Assembly (NCBI GenBank): GCA_019155185.1
Contig: CM032799.1
Coordinates: forward strand, 248,001-312,000
Source of the DNA: Beaufortia kweichowensis
Lineage: Eukaryota > Chordata > Actinopteri > Cypriniformes > Gastromyzontidae
Direction of reading: 5' to 3'
Length of the DNA stretch: 64,000 bases
Within the stretch, counting starts at the first letter, position 1, and the number at the start of each line of letters is the position of its first letter. The notes under the pieces were generated by a model. The model was not told the origin of the DNA and made no database searches. It was given only the letters and a program-made list of their open reading frames with translations. Positions 33,656-44,789 of this stretch are shown here, one piece after another. Position numbers and translations under genes: made by a program.

Positions 33656-36600
33656 GTGAGTTTTAAGGACAAAAAGTCCATTTAAAATCAAACTGAGCCA
33701 GATTGTCTCCTCATAGAGTTGATTTGAAGTCAGAAACTCATTCAGAAATTCTAACTTTAAATGGTTTATTTCATGTTTTTTGGATATAGTGTCATTTGTG
33801 GGCAATGTGTGTCCCTGATAAAAACAGGATACTGAACTGCTTCTGTTGTTTGATAAATTTACCTCTGTTTGTTGTGTAATGAAAAATATTTGGTGTTCAA
33901 GTTGATTTTGTATGTTGAAGTTGAAGTGTATTTGTATAGTGCTTTAACACTGTATCACTGTTTCAAAGCAGCTTTACAGCAGAATAAACACAATGACAAG
34001 CAGAGAAATATAAAAGCTCATTTAATAACTCATATCTAAAATCAGCTCAGTCTCCTAGTGACACTCCAACACTGAACCCAAACTCCATTAATGTATATAT
34101 ATATATATATGGAGAAAAACCCTTGAGAGAACCCAAACTCCATTAATGAATCTATATATATATATATATATATATATGGAGAAAAACCCTTGAGAGAACC
34201 CAAACTCCATTAATGAATGTATATATATATATATGGAGAAAACCCTTGAGAGAACCCAAACTCCATTAATGAATCTATATATATATATATATATATATAT
34301 ATGGAGAAAAACCCTTGAGAGAACCCAAACTCCATTAATGAATCTATATATATATATATATATATATATGGAGAAAAACCCTTGAGAGAACCCAAACTCC
34401 ATTAATGAATCTATATATATATATATATGGAGAAAACCCCTTGGGAGAACCCAAACTCCATTAATGAATCTATATATATATATATATATATATATATGGA
34501 GAAAAACCCTTGAGAGAACCCAAACTCCATTAATGAATCTATATATATATATATATATGGAGACTCACTTGGAGGATCATTTCTCCTGCAGTCAGTAGTT
34601 TGATAAAAATTATTTGATTTAAAGTCGTGAACTAAATTTGCTAAAGTTTGAAGCCGTGTAGGTCTGAGTTTTGAGTTGATCTGGATTATTAGTTGTGATT
34701 GAATTTAACAATGTCTTTGTGTGTTTGGTAAACTAGGTAGTAGTTAAAAGGCTAATATTCTACAATAAAGGATTGTTTAGTCGGGGATGACTGAGATGAC
34801 TGAGTGCAGCTATAACATCAAACTGATGACAGAGACAGAAAAGAAGTAGTTCATTAGTCAAAAAGTTAAATAGTTAAAGAGATTAGCATAAATACTGTTG
34901 GACTGTATGTCTGTTATGTTAAAGAGATAGGTCTTTAATCTAGATTTAAACTGAGAGAGTGTGTCTGCCTCCCGCACAGCACTATGAAGACTATTCCAGA
35001 GTTTAGGTGCTAAACAGGAGAATGATCCACCACCACTTGATTTAGAAACTCTACGTATAACCAAAAGGCCAGAGTCCTGAGAGCGTAATGGACGTGAGGG
35101 ACTGTAATGTGTTAGGAGTTCAATCAGGTACTGAGGAGATAAACCATATAGAGCCTTATAAGTAGTCAGTAAGATCTTAAAGTTAATATGTTGTGTAATG
35201 ATGTAACCAGTGGTGTGTTGATAGTGTTTAAATGTTAAAATGTTTAAATAATGATTTCATTTAGTTGTTTAATGTATAAGAGTATTGCAACACAACCTCA
35301 CAATTCAAATTGGCAACACAACCATTACACCAAACTCCTAAATCTATATATAGTTAGAAATCTGGGTGTAATCTTCAACGAACCAGCTGTCATTTATGAA
35401 CACATCTCAAGGATATGGATGGTCTTGTAGATATGCACTTTACAACATCAGGAAGATCATTCCATATCTCACAGAGCAATTTGCCCAACTGCTTGTCCAA
35501 GCCATGGTAATCTGGAATAGACTGGACTATTGCAATGCTGTTTTCTGGCTGGTCTTCCTGCACGAACAATCAAACCACTACAGATGATACAGAAGTGCAG
35601 CTGCAGCAAGACTTGTCTTCCAGGAACCCAAAAGAGCACATGTCACGCCACTCTTCATCTACTCCATTGGCTACTGTGTGTGTCTGCATTAAATTCAAAT
35701 CATTAATGCTGGCCTTTAAAACCATCACAAACTCTGCACCCTCATACTTCAACTGAAGACTTTACATACATACAACCCATCCAGAACCCTGACTCGCCAA
35801 CTCCATCCAGAACTCTACGCCAACCTCCATCCAGAACTCCTAGCGTAACTCCAACCCATCCAGAACCCTACACTCAACTCCATCCAGAACCCTACACTCA
35901 ACCCATCCAGAACCCTACACTCAACCCATCCAGAACCCTACACTCAACCCATCCAGAACCCAACCTCACTCCAACCCATCCAGAACACCCTACACTCCAA
36001 CCCATCCAGAACTTCCTACACTCAACCCTCAACCCATCCAGAACTCCTACGCTCAACTCCATCCAGAACCCTACACTCAATATCATCCAGAACTCGCTGC
36101 GCCAACCCATCCAGAACCCTACGCTCAACTGGACTATCCAGAACCCTACGCCAACCCATCCAGAACAATCCTACGCTACAACCCATCCAGAACCCTACAG
36201 CCAACCCATCCAGAACCCAAAGAGCACCAACCCATCCAGAACTCATACACTCAACCCATCCAGAACTCCCCACAGCCAACAAATCCAGAACCCTACGCCA
36301 AAACCATCCAGAACTCCTACACTCAACCCATCCAGAACCCTACACTCAACCCATCCAGAACCCTACACTCAACCCATCCAGAACCCTACACTCAACCCAT
36401 CCAGAACCCTACACTCAACCCATCCAGAACCCTACGCTCAACCCATCCAGAACCCTACACTCAACCCATCCAGAACCCTACACTCAACCCATCCAGAACC
36501 CTACGCTCAACCAATGAACGTCGACTGGTGGTACCATCACAGAAGGGCACTAAATCTCTCTCTCGCTCTTTCTCCTTCTCTGTTCCCGGCTTGTGGAATA

Positions 36601-39600
36601 ATCTCCCTAACGCAATCCGGTCTGCCACATCCCTCACCTCCTTTAAAAAACTACTAAAATCACACCTTTTCCACGAACACCTAACAGCATAAAAAAAAAA
36701 AAATAAAAAAAAAAAATACTTTTCCTTCCTCTACAGGTATTTATCTAGCACTGCGAAACATTGTAAACTTACTAAAGCACTTCTTTGTACTATTGCTGCA
36801 GCTTTTGATGTGTCGCTTCATTGTCTCCTAATATTTGTAAGTTGCTTTGGATAAAAGCGTCAGTTAAATGCCTAAATGTAAATGTCTAAATGTAAGAGTA
36901 TCAGCCAAATTTGCATTTCCGGATTTAATACAATTACATTTCAATGGCTCATGGAAAATATTTATTTTCTAAAATATTTAATTTTTTATTGTATATATCT
37001 ATTCTACCTAATATCACTTTTATTGTTTTTAAGTCATACTTTAATTGAAATCATCTAGGTAGTTTTTTGTAAAGCTTTATGAGAAACTTTATATTCTCTT
37101 AATCCACTTTCAAGCATCATTTCCTGCACAAATATTTAATAATCGAATTCAGTCAAGTTTATATTTTTAACCAAATTTAGGTATACTTAATTCTGCATTA
37201 CAGTAATATCAGTCAATTTACACTTTCTTGAGAGTTTTATCAACTATAAGTCATGAGCTCATTCAGTAACTTCAATGTTTTTAGTGTTCCAAAGCCAAAA
37301 GGAGCAACTCTGGAGTATAATTACACCAAGTATCACCCTATGTCTGAAGTAAGAGTCTAATCTATTCAATCTATGACCAAAACAGTCCGGCAGCACCACT
37401 AATTAATTATCCTGTACAAATGTAAACTATGATTACAAATTAATAGGTTACATTTTACAATAAGGTTGTATTTGTTAACATTAGTTAATCCATGAACCAT
37501 TAATGAACAATAATTCTACAGTATTTATGATGTTCATTTTAGCACTTACTAATAGTTAATGCACAATTGACAAACATGAAAAAAATTACATTGTCAATAA
37601 CTAATATTAACAAAGACTCATAAATGCTGAAAAGTCTTTATTCTCTTATACAGATATACGCCTGGATGGATCAAATTGTTGAGGAAAATCCAGGAGTTGT
37701 TACTTCATCAGTATTTGGACAGACATTTGAAGGCAGAAACATGACCTTCTTAAAGGTGAGGTACCAGATAGTTTTGATATATTGTATTGATATAATAATG
37801 CTTTATTTATTGTAGCTTTATTTTGTATTCATAATAGTCATTTGTTGTAATGGTTATGATGTCTCATTGCATAACATGTTATTAAGTGATACTAAAATCA
37901 TGTTCAAATAGGTATATTATAAATAACTGTATTAGGTGTCCCAAAGCTGGTCTGAAAACTTGGAATGCCTCTCGTCCAATCAGATTTGAGAGAAAGAATG
38001 AACCGTTATGTTAGAAGTGATTCTTTTCAGCTGATGATTTGACACACATGAATGAATCTGAGCTTTAGTGGTTCTTTAAGCAACAACTAGCTGTCTGATT
38101 GAATGCTCTCAGATTAGTGTGAATCCGGATGGCAAACAGAAGAAAGCTATTTGGATGGACTGTGGCATTCATGCCAGAGAATGGATTGCTCCTGCTTTCT
38201 GCCAGTGGTTTGTCAAAGAAGTAAGTGTTCAAATCCAAGAGACATTAAAGTTGTGCTGACAGAAAAAACATTATGCAAAACCTCATATGTCACCTGCACA
38301 GATTTTGAGAACTTACAAAACTGACGAGAAGCTCAACAAAGTGGCTCAAAACTTGGATTTCTATGTGATGCCTGTATTTAACATCGATGGTTATGTATAC
38401 ACATGGATCAATGAGACAGTAAGCTGTTCAATCTTTCTTAAGCTGGAAAGTTTATAGATGCATAGTTTCTTTACCACTAGTGGCACCAAAACAGAATTTT
38501 AATCCGTTTGCAACCCAACAAAGCAACACTGACTTAACCAATGGCATGGTTTGGGGGCGGGGTTAACTGTTTTCACTGAAAATTGGAACGGGGTGGGGTT
38601 GGACATCCTTATTTTGCTTGGTGCCACAAAAGTGAAACAGAAATTACACATCTCTCTTATTTATCAAGTTATAAGACATGGTTATTTAGTTTGAAATATC
38701 TGTATTCACTGAATTTCAGACTCGTTTATGGAGAAAATCAAGATCAGCTCCACCTGAAGGCTGTAATTGTTATGGTGTTGACCTGAACCGGAATTTTGAC
38801 GTCTTCTGGGGCAGTTAGTCTTTAGTTTACACCATGAAAATGTTTGCACTCAGTCGGCTACAACTGTACGTCATTCTCTTGTTTATGTTGATTTCTATTT
38901 CTCTTCTCTCTCACAGCGGTGGGAGTCTCATTCAATTGCTGTGCTTCTACTTATCCTGGTATATCTGCAGGCTCAGAGAAAGAGACTCAGGCTCTTACTG
39001 AGTTTCTGGCAAACAGGACGCATGAAATTCTCGGCTATTTTACCATTCACTCATATGGACAACAGATTCTGGTTCCATTTGGGCATCTACAAGTTGCAGC
39101 ACCAAACTACAATGAAATGGTGAGACATGATAATCTATGGACAAACATTTACTATTACTATAATAGTGCTATAATAAAACATACTATGTGTTCATTTCAC
39201 TCTTCACTCAATTTTACTTTCAAATAGTTGCAAAATAATCAAATTGTATTGATCTGAACTATGACCAGATTTTGTATGCAATCGCATTTAGTCAAAAACA
39301 TACTGAAATCATTGTCATTTGTTTGGCCTTCAAACACAGTTTGTCGTCTCTGATTTCTATGACATGAACAGATGGAGATTGGCTTGACTGCAGCTAAAGC
39401 CATGCAGTCTGTCCACGGGATGGTGTATGAAGTGGGAAACAGTGCAGCTATTCTTTGTAAGTGAAATTCCACCCTTTGCTGAGAATTAAACCAATTCTTG
39501 CTGACGCTTAAAAGATTGATGGCTATCAGAAACGCTGATGTGATTTCTGTTGCTCTCTTTCAAACAGATCCATTCTGTGGCAATTCTCAGGACTGGGCTC

Positions 39601-39854
39601 GTTTGATCGGGATCCCATTTTCCTATACATTTGAGCTTCGGGACAAAGGGCATTTTGCTTTTGAGCTTCCGGAGGACCAGATCCAGCCTGTGTGTGAAGA
39701 GGTTTATGTAGGGGTGTATCACATCATCAAATACATTCATGATAATACGTTTCCTAATGGTGTAAATTCAGAAGCAGCTTCATATAGCCTGATGCTCTGG
39801 TCCTTCTGCATCATCATGATGGGTTCCTGCTTCACCACGACTGCACTGCTGTAA
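33588..39854 (+). CDS. cpo: Carboxypeptidase O-like M14 metallocarboxypeptidase, nine exons
   Basis: Predicted zinc exopeptidase removing C-terminal residues at the cell surface. Exons: 33,588-33,655; 37,285-37,348; 37,654-37,755; 38,113-38,220; 38,302-38,418; 38,720-38,813; 38,917-39,119; 39,372-39,456; 39,568-39,854. Total 1,128 nt, 375 aa, frame intact at every GT-AG junction. Zinc ligands H98, E101 (GIHAREW) and H229 (IHSYGQ); substrate-binding R158, N176, R177 (DLNRNF) and Y281; catalytic E303 (FELRD). C170 and C192/C193 can form the family disulphide. There is no activation prodomain, and the C-terminus is hydrophobic, both features of CPO rather than CPA/CPB. The specificity position (bovine CPA 255) is Q288, where human CPO has Arg. 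Four N-glycosylation sequons (N35, N73, N151, N217). In mammals CPO is an intestinal GPI-anchored enzyme preferring acidic residues. Confidence 0.9.
33905..35200 (-). mobile_element. Degraded non-LTR retrotransposon (LINE) 3' end, antisense in cpo intron 1
   Basis: On the - strand, 35,064-34,858 and the sequence before it (from about 35,195) encode the C-terminal part of a LINE ORF2, with CLAPKLWNSLHSAVREADT and FKSRLKTYLFN. The element tail near 33,910-33,990 has the usual form (on -: ctgctttgaaacagtgat ... actatacaaat). Between them lies the TA-containing tandem array. 5'-truncated and inactive. Confidence 0.75.
34076..34562. repeat. Minisatellite of about 62-bp units with embedded (TA)n
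   Basis: Eight copies of a unit containing ccaaactccattaatgaatc, then a run of TA repeats of variable length, then ggagaaaaacccttgagaga. Unit length varies with the TA tract. It lies within the 3' portion of the antisense LINE. Reading frames of YI repeats here are not genes. Confidence 0.95.
35281..36900 (+). mobile_element. Degraded L2-type LINE 3' end interrupted by a minisatellite
   Basis: 35,396-35,760 encodes, with frameshifts, LINE ORF2 reverse-transcriptase C-terminal sequence (HNIRKI-like NIRKIIPYLTEQFAQLLVQ; NRLDYCNAVF). Coding similarity resumes at about 36,500 (LRSTNERRLVVPS, then SVPGLWNNLPNAIRSAT) and stops at TAA near 36,690. The 3' tail (gctttggataaaagcgtcag, aaatgcctaaatgtaaatg) is the usual L2 end. 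A 23-bp array fills the gap between the two coding parts. Confidence 0.85.
35776..36516. repeat. 23-bp minisatellite inside the L2-type LINE
   Basis: Roughly thirty degenerate copies of aacccatccagaaccctaca+ctc, most regular at 35,900-35,960 and 36,320-36,510. The unit matches LINE coding sequence at the point where it begins and ends. Frames across it (repeated FWMG on -) are artefacts. Confidence 0.95.
37445..37625. repeat. Interspersed fish repeat in cpo intron 2
   Basis: Sequence of the type tttgttaacattagttaatc ... aatgaacaataattctacag, a block I recognise as widespread in cyprinid introns. Non-coding; class not established. Confidence 0.4.
39568..39854 (+). CDS. cpo: cpo exon 9: specificity pocket, catalytic Glu and GPI-signal-like tail
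   Basis: Completes Tyr281 across the junction, then PFCGNSQDWARLIGIPFSY and FELRD with catalytic E303. Q288 (codon 39,588-39,590) occupies the substrate-specificity position. The last about 25 residues are hydrophobic (SLMLWSFCIIMMGSCF...) after a small-residue, polar segment (NGVNSEAAS), as expected for a GPI attachment signal. Stop TAA at 39,852-39,854. Confidence 0.88.
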
Positions 39855-40010
39855 ATGCCACAGTTTTATTTAAGTGATCAATTGGCTATAAGCAAAACTT
39901 TCATGTAGGTTATTGCCAAACACAATACAAGAAAAATATACTGTATACAAATATGATGTAAATAAGTATAATAAAAACAGTCCTAATAAAGTATGTATTT
40001 TACCCATAAT
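39855..40010 (+). terminator. cpo: cpo 3' UTR and polyadenylation signals
   Basis: AATAAA occurs at 39,970-39,975 and 39,985-39,990, about 120-140 nt after the stop codon. The 3' UTR is therefore short. Confidence 0.65.
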
Positions 40011-42794
40011 TGTCCCAGTTTATGTTTTTAAAATGATCAATTTTAATGCTAGAGAGTTTTTACAGACTATATTTTTCTTTCTGCAAAGTCTAATTCTGCA
40101 CTTTACCAGAAATATGTGATTTGAAAGGCCTGCATACATACAGTTTAATCACTACTGCAAGTGTGATTTTGCTTTAATAACTGACAATTACTATAGTTTT
40201 AGTTTTTAACTCTGTGATTGAACTGTAAAAACGTTCATGAAAGATGCTTATTTAGGTTGACATTCTTAAAAAACAATTGTATGGAATCTGAGGTATTTTT
40301 ATGGGATTGTCCCTTTTTCTCTATCATTTAAGTCATTCAGAGCAGGTTTCAAAGCAAAACTATCACTGGTTTCCTTTCAACATTATTTAATGTTATTTTA
40401 ACATTGTTTGGATGGACTGATTTGCTTTAAGTATGATACAGTTTTAAAATATTCATGACCAAATATACATTATAAAACATGCTACATGTGGTGATGAAAA
40501 ATACCTATTATCTTTCTACAGCAGATGGCAGTAATGCTCTTTACACAGTGAGACACTTAAATTCTGCAGTTTCTCTGAGGTCTATTAGTTTTAGACATTA
40601 AATCATTTTTATTTCTGTGTTATATATATAATACTTACACTTTAGATTGCAGGAGACAGATCAGTTTGCCCAGTTAGGTTGATCTTGTTCCAGTTCATTG
40701 TTGACCTGGGTTGGTCTTATTCTGTGTTACCGAATCCGTTTCAGATGAAAATCTAAACATACTATTGCTAGGTTGGCTGAGGTGCATCCAAAAGAAAATC
40801 AAAGAAAGTTCTTGAAACCACATCTGAATCTCTGTAACGGAAATGTCCGATTACATTAGCCATCATTAAAATGCATTTTTTATTACTTGGCAAGGCTAAA
40901 GGGGTTTCAATGAGTGATTAATATAAAGGAAGTGCCTGTATAGCAGTTTCTCATGCCTGTGAACTCTGTCCCCTTTGAACAAAACACCAAAATCTGTTTT
41001 ACTCGGCTGCTGTTAATAAAATAATCTAGATCATTTATTCTGCATTGCTATTCATTTAAAAGGCCATTTATAAGTGTAATGAGAGATCTATGGGTTCACT
41101 TTGAATTATAAGAATGTTGTTTGAAGCCACAGAGCTTTTGTAATGTTTGAAAAGCTTGTAAGACATGAAACGGTCATTTCCATAGTGTTGTTGGAGATTA
41201 AATCTCTCCATTGCCAATACTCTCATCCATCTTTAGCGATGTGATTGATTAGTCTGCGTATTCCAGCTTGTCCATCAATTAATTTATGCCATTTGGGTGT
41301 ATGACCAACATATCTCTATTAATCTTTTCTTGCACTCTCACTGTTTTCCTGGACTCATGCGTTCATCTATGGTATAGTGATGGTTTTGTGTAAAAACTGT
41401 CTGCTGTGGTCTGAGTGATGAATGCTCTGGCTCAGCTCTGTGCTGGTCCTCATTACATGTGATTGCTATAAATGATTATGATCAATATTACTTCTGAACA
41501 GAACGACCAACCTGACTTTGCAATATTCTCTGCAGATGCCATAGATACTGACCCAATATATACATGATGCTTTATATATATACAGTATATATATATATAT
41601 ATACATTGTAGTTACTCAAATGACATACTATACACTGTGCACTATGTACCATCTCATTTATGAATGTTTATTTACATTTAAAGTTGAGTTTAATCCAAAA
41701 AAAACGTACAATGCAATCAATCTATACATTTGATTACTATGTATATGTGTGTACGTGGCATAAAATAGTGTATTACTATGCTAATTGTGATGCATCTCGT
41801 GTGTGTTTTTATTTATGACAACATACATTCAACATGGCTGATGGGACCAATCTTTTACTGGACAAATGTGTAACTGTCTGTGATTTGAGAATTAAAATTC
41901 TTGTGATTTAATAATTCATGCATCAAGTGCACAGTAAATTGACCTTTTTAGCTTTGAATTTGGCCCGTGATATTTACTGATCATGCTACGTTCACTTTGT
42001 TCGGTAGTGAACTCATCGCAGTAAATGAGAATGGCTTGAAATCAGCAGCATCTGGATCTGTCTTTGCACTAAATTAAATTCTCCTCATTTCCGTAGCGCC
42101 TGCTCCTTTAGACCTTAATTAAGGAGAATGTATATGAGAGGTGTTGGGTCAATTTATTTTGATGACTTTGCCTTCTTCTAAAGCAAGCAAGTGAACACAA
42201 CCTAACGTACAAACTGTTCAGAATTTCCCCCCATCTCAAAGGAATTTCTTTCTCGCAAAGCTAAGAGGGTTACAGGGTTTGTGATGGGAGTCGGTCTCTC
42301 TACATCAATGTGACAACAGCACAGGCGTCCCAGAGAGACAAGAGAGGTTGTAGACCCTCATACCCCCTTGTGCCTGACGGTAACAGGTCTTGATAGATTA
42401 CTCACAAAGCGCTTTGGCTGCTGGCCTGTTATTTAAGCCCTGTGAGGCGGTCTCGCCCTCCGGCTGGTGATTTACTGCCTTCTGCCTCTCTAAATCAATC
42501 TGCGGTGAGTCTGTGGGCCTTCCTCTCTTCCCCACCGCCACTCGCTGAGCTACTTAATGTCACATGCTCTGTGATGTATGGAGGCCAAATATCACTCAAA
42601 AATAATGCTGATTCCACTACAGTCTTTGGTAGAGTTAGTGTTTAACAAATTGGTTTTTATTTTGTGAAGATAGTTGAAAGGACCCTGGAGGGTTAAGAAT
42701 ATGGCATTTCAATGCCCTTCAGTGATGTAATAGTTACATTTGAAACAGGTTGGGACCAACTAATAGGTTGCATGTTTTGATAGTGTCACTAAAT

Positions 42795-42912
42795 GCAAAA
42801 TTTCCATCAATACATAGTTTGTCATGATTAGATTAGAATTGAAGAAATAATAAAGTAAATAGTGAAATAACCTCAATTTTCCAGCTGTGGAATGATGACA
42901 GTTCTGTGGAAC
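42795..42912. repeat. Family B fragment, copy 5
   Basis: Contains tccatcaatacatagtttgt, gtcatgattagattagaatt and ctgtggaatgatgacagttc, all shared with copies in the fn1 introns. Confidence 0.55.
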
Positions 42913-43479
42913 AAGTTAAGGATATTTTTCTTTACCTTTTCACCAAGAAACAGTTAAGTAAAGTGTTGAGTCACCAATTGATAGCAAATGTGAAATTGAG
43001 TTGAGATCCACTTAGATGATGATGAGTACATATATGTATGTGAGACTATATGTCACCTTAACTCATGCATTTACACATAGGCCTATAAAATACAGAATTG
43101 AATTATTTGTAAATACATTAAAATTTAGGGTTAAATGGAAGAAAATGTTTTACCATATCACAGTTAAAATGGTGATTATCAGTCGACATAATTGGCAAAG
43201 TAGCATTTCCAGTAGCCAGTATGACTCTACTGAAAAATTCAAAGGATTATACCTATAACCTTTTTCATCACATACAAGCAAGTGAAGAGCCGATGTCTAG
43301 CCATTTCTCTTTTTTTCTCTTTTACCCAGCAGGCCCATATTCTAAGATTTATGCAGCAGAATATGGACTGATAACCCTTCATCTGTTCACCGTGTGAATT
43401 ATTCTCTGCTCTCCCCCTACAGAGCCAGGCTTCATATTGCTGCATGGCAGAGGGATGAAATCATGTCCTTCACCACAGT

Positions 43480-43500
43480 GTGTGTGTGTGTGTGTGCGTG

Positions 43501-43567
<67 letters not shown>
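43480..43567 (+). repeat. (GT)n microsatellite
   Basis: About 88 bp of GT with a few GC interruptions. Confidence 0.95.
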
Positions 43568-43568
<1 letters not shown>

Positions 43569-44089
43569 GCCTGCCGGCTGAAATGTTGGTCTCTCCCGAC
43601 TCTCCATTCTGCCCAGATTGCAGCACAGCCTGTGACACGCTAACGTATTCACGCCACATTTTCATTCCTTCCTCCAGAAGTGTCATGAAACAGGGTATTA
43701 AGACATTATCTGAGGGAGTTTCATCTCTGATATGAAAAAAGGAATCAAGAAAACCTTTTTGCTTGTAACGGGTTACTTTGTGAATTTTGCGGTTTGGATG
43801 ACCTGTCACAAAAGAAAAATGGGTTTCTCTATCTGTTAGGTTACACATCTGCAAGATTAACACACTGACTCAATCTTTTTTTAAAGAAGAAATAGGAAAT
43901 GATTATTTTGCTGACCCCAGATCAGTATTTCTGTCCTTGGAATACTTGTAAAGTATTGTATCAAAATACATTTAATAATAAAATATTGTTTCTATATATG
44001 TTTTTGACACTTTCGTTAAGTTAAATAAATGAATAACCATGAATAAATTAACATATTTCTCTAGTGGCATCGGTAACTTCTAACTTTGC

Positions 44090-44350
44090 TCTTATGCGAT
44101 GCAGCATCCGCACCACTAGGTGTCAGAATAGGACCACAACAATCGTTACGTCACATACGCGATTAAAAAACGCTGCTAGCGCCGTAAGATGCGTATCTCT
44201 GTACGTACGTCAAGCAGTATGACGCAGTGATCCTCTGAAATGTTTTGCTCTAGATAAAGTTACAGGAGTGACGTGAGAAATCGTTATATCGCGTCGATAG
44301 AAGTCCAGTTACACACTTGAATACTCCTGTAAATTCTGCACCAACGGTAA
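44090..44350 (+). promoter_or_regulatory. CpG-dense patch with CRE-like sites, possible orphan promoter
   Basis: Unusually many CpGs for this window, including ttacgtcacatacgcg, gtacgtacgtcaag and gagtgacgtgag (CRE half-sites), then a leader ending ccaacg|gtaagag, which fits a 5' splice site at 44,346. There is no open reading frame. It could be the promoter and non-coding first exon of a gene to the right, or just a CpG-rich remnant. Confidence 0.3.
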
Positions 44351-44569
44351 GAGATTATATTATGATCAAAGGTTTTCATCATACTGATGTCACCCATGTG
44401 AGGTCTCTGTACACGTTTCTAAAGCAGGATTTTATATAGTCATGCTGTTTTCAGATCTGTCACGTTCATAACAGTTCATATTTAATCAATTAAAATAATA
44501 TAATTATTTAATGTTCTCTGAAGAGTCATCCCATCTTCATTATTGCTTCTGTTTTGTGTATTTTTATTC

Positions 44570-44780
44570 ACAGAAATCCTACAAAGTGTGTTGCATCTAA
44601 AAAATACGTGTGTTTTTTGTCACATCCATAACACATGAATATTTCCAGTTTTAAAATAGATAACTTGTGCTAATGTTTTTCTGATGTCTGGTTAAATATA
44701 AACAGATGGTTCAATATATTAGTTATAAATACATTCTGTGAAAATGTAGATTTCAAGCTGTAATGCTGAAATTGCTGAAA
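44570..44780 (-). repeat. Family C repeat, copy 3 (reverse)
   Basis: Shares gaaatcctacaaagt, acatccataaca, aatataaacaga and attctgt blocks with 30,950-31,240, in the same orientation as that copy. Confidence 0.6.
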
Positions 44781-44789
44781 AGAATCTCA

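Larger units (their letters stand above)
40011..44060. other. Gene-free region downstream of cpo (first part)
   Basis: No coding exon recognised. Contains a short TA run (41,575-41,605), a family B fragment (42,795-42,912) and a GT microsatellite. The rest is AT-rich unique-looking sequence. Confidence 0.6.

Noticed and set aside
34088..34402. - strand frame of about 104 codons with repeated YIYIYI and GVWVLS
   Set aside because: Translation of the TA-containing minisatellite, not a protein.
35898..36282. - strand frames with repeated FWMG or SGW
   Set aside because: Translation of the 23-bp minisatellite inside the LINE.
33588..39854. Pancreatic CPA/CPB-type procarboxypeptidase
   Set aside because: No activation prodomain is encoded between signal peptide and catalytic domain, and there is a hydrophobic GPI-like tail, as in CPO.
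43394..43863. Frames of repeated CV or TH across the GT repeat
   Set aside because: Microsatellite artefact.
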